Shown: piece after piece, positions 45,426-53,526 of the stretch
Layout: every line of letters starts with the position of its first letter
Numbering within the stretch: the first letter of the stretch is position 1
Source of the DNA: Candidatus Poribacteria bacterium
GTDB taxonomy: Bacteria; Poribacteria; WGA-4E; WGA-3G
Direction: 5' to 3'
DNA length: 64,000 nucleotides
Assembly: GCA_028824685.1 (NCBI GenBank)
Contig: JAPPCZ010000034.1
Location: forward strand, 166,444-230,443
Made by a program: the position numbers and the translations under genes
The notes under the pieces: generated by a model
What the model was told of the DNA's origin: nothing
What the model saw: only the letters and a program-made list of their open reading frames with translations
Databases searched by the model: none

Positions 45426-45961
45426 TGTAGGAGGGAATTCCGATTCCCGACTATAGTAAACTTTAGAATTAATTGGACATTAGGATCGGTTCGGTCAGAA
45501 AACCGAAACTACCGCAGACACTGTAGCACAACCTGTTAGGTTGTGTTCCGTTTCTGCACAACCTAAATGAAGATTAAGTAATTAAATCGGTAATTTTCAT
45601 TATGCATATTTGGTGCATTTTAAGTGCTCTTCAGTCCCGTAGGGACGATATGTTTCGAAGCACATCAACAATAAATATGCCGTTCCTACGGAACTAAAGA
45701 GGCGGTGGGTAACATTTTTCTATAAACATATCGTCCCTACCAAATCAACGCTATGAATGCCTTTGTGGCATTCAGCGGGACTAAAGAAATTACCGAATTA
45801 TTTTTTTAATCTTCATACAGGTTGTGCTACAAAATGTCCCTTAATTCTAAATGTCACTATATAAACGGTCGCGATTCGGAGATCGCTCCTACAAGAGTTT
45901 GGGTGGTCGCGATTCGGAGATCGCTCCTACAAAGAGTCGCGATTCGGAGATCGCTCCTACA
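45426..45961. repeat. Dense repeat cluster with nested insertion
   Basis: 45426-45451 is an inverted family A hairpin. 45518-45565 has F-type arms (GCACAACCTGTTAGGTTGTG). 45632-45790 is a composite B element (GTCCC-GTA-GGGAC, GTTCC-TAC-GGAAC, GTCCC-TAC ... GGGAC) whose last hairpin is interrupted by a 36-bp E element at 45741-45776. Three family A hairpins follow at 45868-45893, 45906-45931 and 45936-45961. Confidence 0.85.
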
Positions 45962-45981
45962 AAATTGACGGTTATGCCTTG

Positions 45982-46704
45982 TCAGAATAGCGCGCCAAAA
46001 GAACCGATCCACTCGTTTATGAGGAAACCGACCCGATGAATCATGAGTGCAAGACGCCCCATCACGGTATTTCCAAATGCCGCCCCAAATCCAATCATGA
46101 GGAAAGCTATGCCAACCTTTGAAAGCCAATTGATGGGACCGCGGTGTTCCACAGAAAAGAAGAAATAGGTAAGTGTGCAAATTACACCGATAACCATCAA
46201 GATTGCCCCGAAAATATCAAGCGCAGATAATCTTGCCTCTGGAGGAACATCAACAAACGGTCCTATAGCACCAAAAGGTTCAATTGTTGCGCGTGTTTGC
46301 TCAAAAATGTTCGCCTGCAACATATTTGGGATTGCAATACCTGCGCCAAACCCAATAAGGATAGCAATAGGATACCGAACTAACCAGTTGTGACGAGGAG
46401 ACAAGCGCGCAAAAAATAGCAAACCAAAAGCGATAGGAATTATTTTAAATAGCCCCCAAAGTGCACTCCGTATTTCTGGAGTTGTTTCCCCTGTTATTTC
46501 AGTCCAGAGTGCGGATACAGCCTCAGATAAAGGTTCCCATGCCAACGGTATGACCCCTTGATGGATCGCAATAACAATACCATATCCAACAGAGATACCT
46601 ACAAAGAGGTGTTCAGCGAAGCGATAGAACGGATTATCTCGATATAGAAAACTATAAATACAGAGTGTCAAGAACGCTGCAACCCAGATTCCAAATAATT
46701 CCAT
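45982..46704 (-). CDS. Six-helix membrane protein, last gene of the aro-linked operon
   Basis: No family is recognised. From ATG 46704 (GGGAGG in front, inside the end of the upstream gene) the protein has 240 residues and about six membrane helices (near 3-20, 34-52, 82-100, 110-126, 160-182 and 193-217), joined by short loops; one loop after helix 4 is rich in Pro/Ala. It starts 4 bp after the stop of the 46709-47524 gene. The tight order of four membrane genes argues for one complex. Confidence 0.78.
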   Translation of the reverse strand: MELFGIWVAAFLTLCIYSFLYRDNPFYRFAEHLFVGISVGYGIVIAIHQGVIPLAWEPLSEAVSALWTEITGETTPEIRSALWGLFKIIPIAFGLLFFARLSPRHNWLVRYPIAILIGFGAGIAIPNMLQANIFEQTRATIEPFGAIGPFVDVPPEARLSALDIFGAILMVIGVICTLTYFFFSVEHRGPINWLSKVGIAFLMIGFGAAFGNTVMGRLALMIHRVGFLINEWIGSFGALF

Positions 46705-46708
46705 TAAA

Positions 46709-47524
46709 TTACGCCTCCCTCTCTTGACGAATGAAAAAAGCGACATTACCCAAAATAACCAAAACGATAATTAGAAGATGGGCAAACGATGCTGTATTTA
46801 ACCCTACAGTTCCGTCTCCAGGCGCATTCAACAGTTTTTCATACTGAGCGGCTCCTAAATAACCAGGCAACATCCCAACCAACTGTCCTGATTGCAGGTA
46901 AGGATACATCTGGGCGATAATCACGGCAGTAACGCCAGCAGCAATCTTCAAGCCGTATCTCGTATTTGCATAAATGATCCATGCTTCGGTTAAACTTCCA
47001 GCAGAAAGATCAAGCAACAGATCAATCTGATCATAGTTCGTGATGTTTTCCATTATCGGAATTTCAGTAATAGGTGTTTTCGCATAATCGGTCTCAAAGA
47101 CATTGGCAATATTAGTTCCCATTCCAAGTATAACCGGTAGTGTGCCAGGACGGTAACCCAAAAATACATAATCTTGACCGTAGACTGCATTGTTTTCATC
47201 TGCGATTTTCCGCATGAGTTTATCAGCTAAAGTAGGTGTATTAGGATAAAGTGTCATACCAATGACTCTCACGCCCTTACTGAAGCAGTGCTGCATCACT
47301 GCTTTAGCCATCGGTTCCGGTTCTGCAAGGGAGGATGGACCATAATCAAAAGCCATCATAATGGTTGATCCTGATGGAAGTTCCTCAATAAAGTCGTAGA
47401 GTTTTTGTGTCGGTTCTGATACCGTAATTGGCAACCTGACAGGGATCAGAGTTGGAATGATTACAACTAAGGCAACTAATATAAAAATTATTCGCCTATC
47501 CATATTCATGAATTTTTCAAGCAT
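46709..47524 (-). CDS. Two-helix membrane protein with a soluble extracytoplasmic-type domain
   Basis: This 271-residue protein has an N-terminal membrane helix (about 10-27), a soluble alpha/beta domain of about 200 residues with Rossmann-like strands (STIMMAFDYG, GVRVIGMTLYP, IDLLLDLSAGS), and a C-terminal helix (about 245-265). GGAGGAGGAG precedes the ATG. Starts and stops interlock with the genes before and after. I do not recognise a named family. Confidence 0.78.
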   Translation of the reverse strand: MLEKFMNMDRRIIFILVALVVIIPTLIPVRLPITVSEPTQKLYDFIEELPSGSTIMMAFDYGPSSLAEPEPMAKAVMQHCFSKGVRVIGMTLYPNTPTLADKLMRKIADENNAVYGQDYVFLGYRPGTLPVILGMGTNIANVFETDYAKTPITEIPIMENITNYDQIDLLLDLSAGSLTEAWIIYANTRYGLKIAAGVTAVIIAQMYPYLQSGQLVGMLPGYLGAAQYEKLLNAPGDGTVGLNTASFAHLLIIVLVILGNVAFFIRQEREA

Positions 47525-47527
47525 TGA

Positions 47528-48211
47528 CTAATCTCCTCCTCCAAGATACGAGCGTTCAATTCCCAATATAATACGGATGGATTGTGAGATGACTCCTAAA
47601 CTTACGCCAAGGATAATACCGCGTCGTGCTGCGCCATTTGGAATATCTAATATCCATTGGCGAAACCTTGATGCACCGTCAGCAAAACTGTTTACCCAAC
47701 TTTCCGGATTGTCCGATCCTGGGATCAAAGAGAGTAGTTTATTCCAAAACAGATCACCGACTGGAACGTTTCCAAGCATGACAATCATTGCGGCAATAAG
47801 AAGTAGGGTTGCTTCAAACGCTCGTGCGCGGAAGGCACGAAACGCTGCTGAAGCGATAAAGAAGGCAAGCAGAGAAAACATCGTCGCATCCATTGGTACT
47901 TGGACATTGTCATATAACCATTCAAATACTGAATTTTTTGGTCCAAATGGGACGCCTACACAGACCATTGTGATCATACCTACGAATACAACGATGCTGT
48001 ACTGCCAATGTTCTGAACGAAATCGAATTCGCGACACATGGGTTTGGGCGAGAGTCGCCACAGCTAATACCAACGCGAAAGGCGATATGATGAGTCCCCA
48101 GACAATAACCTCTCTGTAAACTGCTTGAGAATATGAATGTGGACTGAACTGGGTTAAAATCATTGCTATGCCAAAAAGGAAGCAGAGTGCTAAGGGTACT
48201 TGTCGCTTCAT
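47528..48211 (-). CDS. Polytopic membrane protein
   Basis: This 227-residue protein has about five to six helices (near 4-20, 34-54, 72-90, 108-128, 134-150, possibly 198-216). AGGAGG precedes the ATG and the gene starts 8 bp after the Fn3 gene. No family recognised; it belongs with its three neighbours. Confidence 0.78.
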   Translation of the reverse strand: MKRQVPLALCFLFGIAMILTQFSPHSYSQAVYREVIVWGLIISPFALVLAVATLAQTHVSRIRFRSEHWQYSIVVFVGMITMVCVGVPFGPKNSVFEWLYDNVQVPMDATMFSLLAFFIASAAFRAFRARAFEATLLLIAAMIVMLGNVPVGDLFWNKLLSLIPGSDNPESWVNSFADGASRFRQWILDIPNGAARRGIILGVSLGVISQSIRIILGIERSYLGGGD

Positions 48212-48219
48212 AAAACCTC

Positions 48220-49371
48220 CTAACTCACGCGTTGCAAGAGTGTTGTGATCCAGTTGATACCGAAGAACTCAAGTGACACACCGAAAATGATCCCCGCAAA
48301 TATAACGACTTTACCCCAATCTTGCCCTCTGAGGCTGCCAAGAAACAAGGGATCTTTAGATAGATAAGCTGTCGCAGCATAGAGTTCTTCACCGATTAAG
48401 GTATAATCACAAGCAGCGATGAAGAAAGGAAGTTGGTGTTCAGAATCTGTTCCTGCAATCTGGATTGCACCAATTGAATTACCCGTTTCTGCCATAAGAA
48501 GCGATTCAGCGTAAAATTGTCCTTGCAAAAATATAGCTGCTGGTTTCTCACGAATCATCATACCGTTTACACCTGCGGCATAAGCAAATTGTTCATTAGT
48601 AAGGAAGAAAATATCGTCTTCGTTGTAAGCATCTGGACGTCCTTCGTCAAGATAAGATGTTTTGACCATCTCACGTACTACGTTCAGTACGACTGGGTCC
48701 CGACAGGGTACTCGTAAAGGTGTTTCGTAATCAGCAGTTCGACGTGCAACCTGTCCCAAAATCGTCATACTGGCAATGGTAGCAACATTGTCCACGTCGC
48801 CTAACCCTAATATGTAAAGAATAGAGCGTCCCATCTCGGTGGCTCTGCCGATGGCTTCTTCAACTGCTTCTAAACCCGGAATACGGCGGACAAATACCTC
48901 TTTTCCACTCCGCGCATGATAGATATTCCATAAAATCGCTGCTGAAAAAAGGAGCATGGCGAGAAAAAGAGCGACTTTTCCTGTATGGAACCACTGTCCT
49001 TTTGCTTTTACAGCAGCAGTTTGCGCGGAATACATAGAGGTTTCGTTGTCATAAACAGCACGCACAATATAGGCATGTGTCTTGCCTTTAATTATGGTTT
49101 TGTCCTTATATACTGTCACATTGGCATCTAACTGTTTGCCTATTTCCTCAAACTCACCCGCATCACTGTTTCGTAGGATTTTGTAACCTACAACACCACT
49201 ATCTTCGGATGCAGCATCCCATGTAATAGTGATACTTGAGCCATCATCGTTAGGTGTATCCTTTGCGGTTACGTTTGTCGGAGCCGCTGGCTCTTGGCTG
49301 AAAGCGTAAGTGCCGCATAGAAAGAAAACCAAACAAGCGACTACCCATAAGGTTGATTTACTATTTGTCAT
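48220..49371 (-). CDS. Fibronectin-III and DUF6754-like membrane protein
   Basis: This 383-residue protein starts with a signal sequence (about 7-25), then one fibronectin type III domain (about 28-118; ITWDAASEDSGVVGYKILRN), a membrane helix (about 129-149), a soluble domain that I recall as DUF6754 (about 165-340; DVDNVATIASMTILGQVARRT), and a final helix (about 355-372). GAGGA precedes the ATG. The Fn3 part would lie outside the inner membrane and may contact envelope partners. Function is unknown. Confidence 0.75.
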   Translation of the reverse strand: MTNSKSTLWVVACLVFFLCGTYAFSQEPAAPTNVTAKDTPNDDGSSITITWDAASEDSGVVGYKILRNSDAGEFEEIGKQLDANVTVYKDKTIIKGKTHAYIVRAVYDNETSMYSAQTAAVKAKGQWFHTGKVALFLAMLLFSAAILWNIYHARSGKEVFVRRIPGLEAVEEAIGRATEMGRSILYILGLGDVDNVATIASMTILGQVARRTADYETPLRVPCRDPVVLNVVREMVKTSYLDEGRPDAYNEDDIFFLTNEQFAYAAGVNGMMIREKPAAIFLQGQFYAESLLMAETGNSIGAIQIAGTDSEHQLPFFIAACDYTLIGEELYAATAYLSKDPLFLGSLRGQDWGKVVIFAGIIFGVSLEFFGINWITTLLQRVS

Positions 49372-49402
49372 ATATGTCCTCTAAAAAGAGTTATCGTTAA
49401 AA

Positions 49403-50491
49403 CTAATAACATTGTGAAATTGCTTGTATAATCTGTGTGTCTGTCACATCGTCTCGGATAACAACTTCGCCAATCCGTGTCGGTAATATAAGGCGGAGTT
49501 TTCCACCAAGTGTCTTTTTATCATGGTACATCGCATTGCATATCGCTTTAGCAGATAGGTCATAAGGATAAGTGAGTGGTAATTTCGCACGATTTAAAAG
49601 TGCGCGTTGCCGTTCAAAATCTGTTTCAGAGAACATCCCTAAATTAACCGCTAATTGCGCTGCACAATTCATGCCGATAGAAACTGCTTCTCCGTGTCTA
49701 TATTTCTTGTAATGTGTCAACGCCTCAAGTGCATGACCAAAGGTGTGTCCATAGTTTAGCACCATCCGCAATTGGCTCTCTTTTTCATCTTTTGCGACTA
49801 TGTCTGCTTTATTGGCACAGGCACGGGCGATCATTTTAATTAACGTTTCCGCATCTAAATCTAATATCTCATCAAGGTTCTCTTCTACCATTTGAAACAA
49901 CGGTTCGTCGCGAATGACTCCCATTTTGATTACTTCAATCAATCCAGCTCGGATATCGCGTTTCGGTAAGGTTTTGAGCGTATCAACGTCAATTAATACC
50001 AATTTCGGTTGATGGAATGCACCGATAAGGTTTTTACCTTTCGGGTGATTTATCGCTGTTTTACCACCAACGCTTGCGTCTACTTGTGCCTGCAAAGTTG
50101 TAGGAATCTGCACATACGCTATACCTCGCATGTAGACTGCTGCCGCAAACCCTGCTAAATCTCCGACAACACCACCACCAAGGGCAATCAAGGTTGAACC
50201 TCTATCAAGTTGATTCTCAACTAAACTATCTTGTATCCGAGCAAACTGTTCTAACGATTTGCTTTCCTCTCCGACAGGAACATCAATAATAGCAACATCA
50301 AACCCCGCATTCTTTAAACTTTCCAAGACCAATGGAGCATAACGATGATGGACGAAGGTATCGGTAACAAGCAGTGCTTTTGTAGATTTTGCGTAAGATT
50401 TCAGAAATTCACCAATTCGCTTGAGAATCCCTGCCCCAACGAGAAGCGGATAACTGTTTTCGTTGAGTTCAACGTGTAAAGTTTTTACCAT
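49403..50491 (-). CDS. aroB: 3-dehydroquinate synthase
   Basis: AroB makes 3-dehydroquinate, the second shikimate-pathway step, using NAD and zinc. The 362-residue protein shows GGGVVGDLAGFAAAVYMRG (about 104-122), PTTLQAQVDASVGGKTAIN (about 128-146), KMGVIRD and LNYGHTFGHALE with the zinc His residues. It overlaps the end of aroK by 23 nt, so translation is coupled. The four membrane genes follow 31 bp after its stop. Confidence 0.96.
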   Translation of the reverse strand: MVKTLHVELNENSYPLLVGAGILKRIGEFLKSYAKSTKALLVTDTFVHHRYAPLVLESLKNAGFDVAIIDVPVGEESKSLEQFARIQDSLVENQLDRGSTLIALGGGVVGDLAGFAAAVYMRGIAYVQIPTTLQAQVDASVGGKTAINHPKGKNLIGAFHQPKLVLIDVDTLKTLPKRDIRAGLIEVIKMGVIRDEPLFQMVEENLDEILDLDAETLIKMIARACANKADIVAKDEKESQLRMVLNYGHTFGHALEALTHYKKYRHGEAVSIGMNCAAQLAVNLGMFSETDFERQRALLNRAKLPLTYPYDLSAKAICNAMYHDKKTLGGKLRLILPTRIGEVVIRDDVTDTQIIQAISQCY

Positions 50492-51053
50492 TTTGCTGTG
50501 GTGTATGTTTTTTCTTTTGTGTTCTCACGGTATTTAAATAGATTCTTTTTATATCAGCGATAATTTCTTCAAATGATCTTTCGGTTGTTTCTACTGTATG
50601 ATCTGCTTGTGCATAAAAAGGCGCGCGTTCTGTTAACATGGATCGGATTGTTTCCAGTGGATCCGGGGTTTGAAGCAGGGGACGGTGTGTTTGATGACCA
50701 ACGCGGCGATATATTTCTTCGGGTGTAGCAATTAGGCAGAAAACAATACCGTTTTCTTTTAATTTAGCGACATTTGCTTCCCTCAAAACAACGCCGCCTC
50801 CGGTGGATATTACATGGTTGTCCAGTTTTGAAACTTTGTTAACCGCCTCGCTCTCAAGTTGACGGAAAACGGTTTCGCCATCTTGTTCAAAAATATCACT
50901 AATACACCGTTGACTATCCTTCTCAATAACACTGTCAGTATCAACATATCGCATACGAAGTTGTGAGGAAAGTCGTTTGCTAATTGAGGTTTTTCCAGTA
51001 CCCATAAATCCGACAAGAACGATATTTGGGTTTCTTTTAAGCAATCGGTTCAC
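50469..51053 (-). CDS. aroK: Shikimate kinase
   Basis: The P-loop GFMGTGKTS, DTDSVIEKD (shikimate site) and STGGGVVLRE are canonical. I place the start at the GTG 51053 (AAAGG in front), giving 194 residues and the usual short N-terminus; a TTG at 51083 would add ten residues. A basic C-terminal tail of about 20 residues comes from the aroB overlap. It phosphorylates shikimate in the cytosol. Confidence 0.92.
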   Translation of the reverse strand: MNRLLKRNPNIVLVGFMGTGKTSISKRLSSQLRMRYVDTDSVIEKDSQRCISDIFEQDGETVFRQLESEAVNKVSKLDNHVISTGGGVVLREANVAKLKENGIVFCLIATPEEIYRRVGHQTHRPLLQTPDPLETIRSMLTERAPFYAQADHTVETTERSFEEIIADIKRIYLNTVRTQKKKHTPQQNGKNFTR

Positions 51054-51124
51054 CTGTTTTACGCCTTTCTTATACTTGTGCAAACGAAGGATATCTACTT
51101 ACGAGCATTGCATAATGTTTTCCA

Positions 51125-51153
51125 ATTATAGCATCTTTCAAAAACAATGTAAA
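51125..51153 (-). promoter_or_regulatory. Promoter of the aroK-aroB-membrane operon
   Basis: On the minus strand TTTACA (51153-51148), a 17-bp spacer and TATAAT (51130-51125). Confidence 0.8.
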
Positions 51154-51660
51154 GGTTTTGTAGTGTAAAATTTTTGCCATTAACCGCTCAAAGTGTAGAA
51201 ATGAAAGTATTGCTTCATCATTGTTTTCTATTTATTCCCTCATACAAAGCCCAGAGAGGCGATAGGCGTATTTCAATAAGCAGCCTTCAGTCCTTTGCCA
51301 AAATATTTACACACCCAATTAAATTTCTTTGACTCTTTCTGTCAAAAATGTTGTTATATTATAACCCAAGTTGCTACCTACAAGATTTTAGGTAGACAAA
51401 CGCCATTTTTAACAGAAATCATTTATTATTCGCGAAATATCGTAGCGCAAACTTTCAGTTTGCATATTCACAGGCACAAACTAAAAGTTTGTGCTACATA
51501 AGTGGCAACTTAGGTTATTATAGTGGATTCCATATTAATTTTACATCTGAACTGTAGGAGGGAACTCCGATTCCCGACTAACAGTGGGTTCGTCGCGATT
51601 CGGAGATCGCTCCTACAGAATATAATTAAATGGGAAATTCGACAATTGAATGCCTCTGAC
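51154..51660. repeat. Gene-free stretch with F-type and A-type hairpins
   Basis: 51446-51502 holds the double F hairpin (GCGCAAACT-TTC-AGTTTGC and GCACAAACT-AAA-AGTTTGTGC) bounded by GTAGC and GCTAC. 51553-51578 (inverted) and 51592-51617 (direct) are family A hairpins. 51320-51362 repeats the promoter-like sequence found at 51669. Confidence 0.72.
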
Positions 51661-51676
51661 ACCCACTTAAATTTGC

Positions 51677-51705
51677 TTGACTCTTTCTGTCAAAAATGTT
51701 ATCGT
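51677..51705 (+). promoter_or_regulatory. Candidate promoter of the TPR gene
   Basis: TTGACT (51677-51682), a 17-bp spacer ending in TGT and TATCGT (51700-51705). The same about 40-bp sequence occurs at 51320-51362. Confidence 0.5.
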
Positions 51706-51775
51706 ATTATTTCTCATTGATTGTATGGACGAGGTTTGAAAAGTCTTCCTTCCGTTTAGGAGATACGCTGTAAAA

Positions 51776-53083
51776 ATGTTGTACCAATTTTTCCGCAATA
51801 ACCTTTTTATTATCGTTATCTGTGCTTGTGGACTTCTCGTTATAGCGGGATATAAAATCTTGTCGAATACCGAGTTTTCAAATAATCCGGAGATTATCTC
51901 TTCAGACACCCCTTCTGCTCAGGAACAAACCGTTGATGATAGAAATGGGAATGGGAAGATACCAAAAACATCTTCGCGCCGTAAGGGGAACTTCGGGGCG
52001 GGGCATAGTCATTCCATAGGAGATCTACCTATTCCAGAAATTTCAGAAGAAAAAAGAAAAAGAATCAGTGCACTATATGATGGTTATCTTGGAAACGACG
52101 GTCATCTTGGGAACAGGGATCCTTCTTGGGCGAAGGATGGACCACCTCAAGAAGAAATTGATATTCTTGTTGAGGGAATGGATAACTTAAGTGCTGCGAA
52201 GTATTTAAAAGCTTTGGTATTTAATGATTACGCCCGTGAATATGCAGATAAAGCACTCGCGGAAAATCCAGACGATTTTGAAACACTGTTTATCTGGACG
52301 CGGCTTCGATCGTCTAACGAGGATGCTGATAGAGTAGCAGGATATCGCAAGCTCTTGGAAATGGATCCGAATTTCGTTCCCGCGTTGGTAGGTTTAGGCT
52401 CCAAGCTTAAGGAAGACTCGCCAGAAGAAGCGATCGAACTCTTACAAAAGGCAAATAGCCTTGATCCGTCTGAGGGACTCTATCAATTAGCTTGGGCATA
52501 TCAAAGGATAGGCGAGTACGATAAAGCAGTTCCTATGTTACAAAAAGCCTATGAACGATATAATCGTCGATGGATGCTTAGCGAAATTGAGTCAATTGAA
52601 GCTGGCACCCCCCAAATTCCACTTATCCAGCGTGAATCTCAAGAGGATCAGCAAAACGAAGCTGATAACAAAGTGGATAAGGCATTACTTACGGAACCTG
52701 TTCCACCTACATCTGACGAGTCTAATAAAAAAGAGACACACAACCCGTTTAGAACTGACTTAGATGAATTGAACAGTGGTACTCCGAACAGTGATGCAGA
52801 GATTCGGGCGTTTTTTGAGCAGTTGGCAGATCCTGAACTTGCAGAATTCAAAAAGTACTTAACTAAGGAATTTCCTGCGCTTTTCCCCGAAGAACAGGCA
52901 GAAACGCAGCTTCGCGAAGATATTGATGCTGGAAACTTTTCACCTAAAAATTTCAATCAAGCCTTAGAGACTCTAAAACGTTACGGGCCACAGGAAGGTC
53001 TCCACCGTATCAGTAAAGATAATCCAAAACTCGCAAGGTATATACAACACATGTTAAACCAAAATACTCCTAAAGAGAAATAG
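51776..53083 (+). CDS. Membrane-anchored TPR protein
   Basis: This 435-residue protein has an N-terminal membrane helix (about 10-28), a charged linker, TPR-like helical pairs (about 135-265; EYADKALAENPDDFETLF, EEAIELLQKANSLDPSEG, EYDKAVPMLQKAYERY) and an acidic C-terminal helical domain (about 330-435). It should be anchored in the inner membrane with the TPRs outside. AGGAG is rather far (about 14 bp) from the ATG. A strong terminator follows. Confidence 0.82.
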   Translation: MLYQFFRNNLFIIVICACGLLVIAGYKILSNTEFSNNPEIISSDTPSAQEQTVDDRNGNGKIPKTSSRRKGNFGAGHSHSIGDLPIPEISEEKRKRISALYDGYLGNDGHLGNRDPSWAKDGPPQEEIDILVEGMDNLSAAKYLKALVFNDYAREYADKALAENPDDFETLFIWTRLRSSNEDADRVAGYRKLLEMDPNFVPALVGLGSKLKEDSPEEAIELLQKANSLDPSEGLYQLAWAYQRIGEYDKAVPMLQKAYERYNRRWMLSEIESIEAGTPQIPLIQRESQEDQQNEADNKVDKALLTEPVPPTSDESNKKETHNPFRTDLDELNSGTPNSDAEIRAFFEQLADPELAEFKKYLTKEFPALFPEEQAETQLREDIDAGNFSPKNFNQALETLKRYGPQEGLHRISKDNPKLARYIQHMLNQNTPKEK

Positions 53084-53123
53084 AATAGTTAACACAAGTA
53101 TTCTGTCTTTACTACTATCAATG

Positions 53124-53159
53124 AACCCTATTGTTGTGTTTTCACAACAATAGGGTTTT
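53124..53159 (+). terminator. Rho-independent terminator after the TPR gene
   Basis: A perfect 15-bp stem AACCCTATTGTTGTG with loop TTTT and its complement, running into TTTT, 40 bp after the stop codon. Confidence 0.9.
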
Positions 53160-53222
53160 CATACATCCCCACTAACTCTATTAACCTTCTTCTATACAGA
53201 AAACTTAAAGTCACGATTGTGC

Positions 53223-53439
53223 CAGTTATATCAGGGTTATTCAGTTTTCGGTTTTTCTGCTATATTTTATCACAAATGTTAATATGTTATAATAGCATTG
53301 TAGATCGGGTTTCGCTTTGCTCTACCCGACAGGAATCAAACGTGTCGGGTTTCCCTTCGCTCTACCCGACCTACAAGATAAACTCACAGTAAAATCTATT
53401 AACCGATTATTTTTAAAACTGAATACCCCTGCAGTTATA
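53223..53439. mobile_element. MITE 1 with 9-bp target duplication
   Basis: The element spans 53232-53430. Its ends are inverted (CAGGGTTATTCAGTTTT at the left, complement of CAGGGGTATTCAGTTTT at the right). Both sides are flanked by CAGTTATAT (53223-53231 and 53431-53439). The centre holds two D-type hairpins (GTCGGGT ... ACCCGAC). No coding sequence. Confidence 0.85.
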
Positions 53440-53526
53440 TTGTATCCCTTGACACCAACACCATTTTATAATATACTTAAAACAACATGCAAAATACTTA
53501 GACCTTAGATGCTGGGAGATGACACG

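Noticed and set aside
45868..45961. Three evenly spaced hairpin repeats as a CRISPR-like array
   Set aside because: Spacings differ (12 and 4 bp) and the unit is the dispersed family A hairpin.
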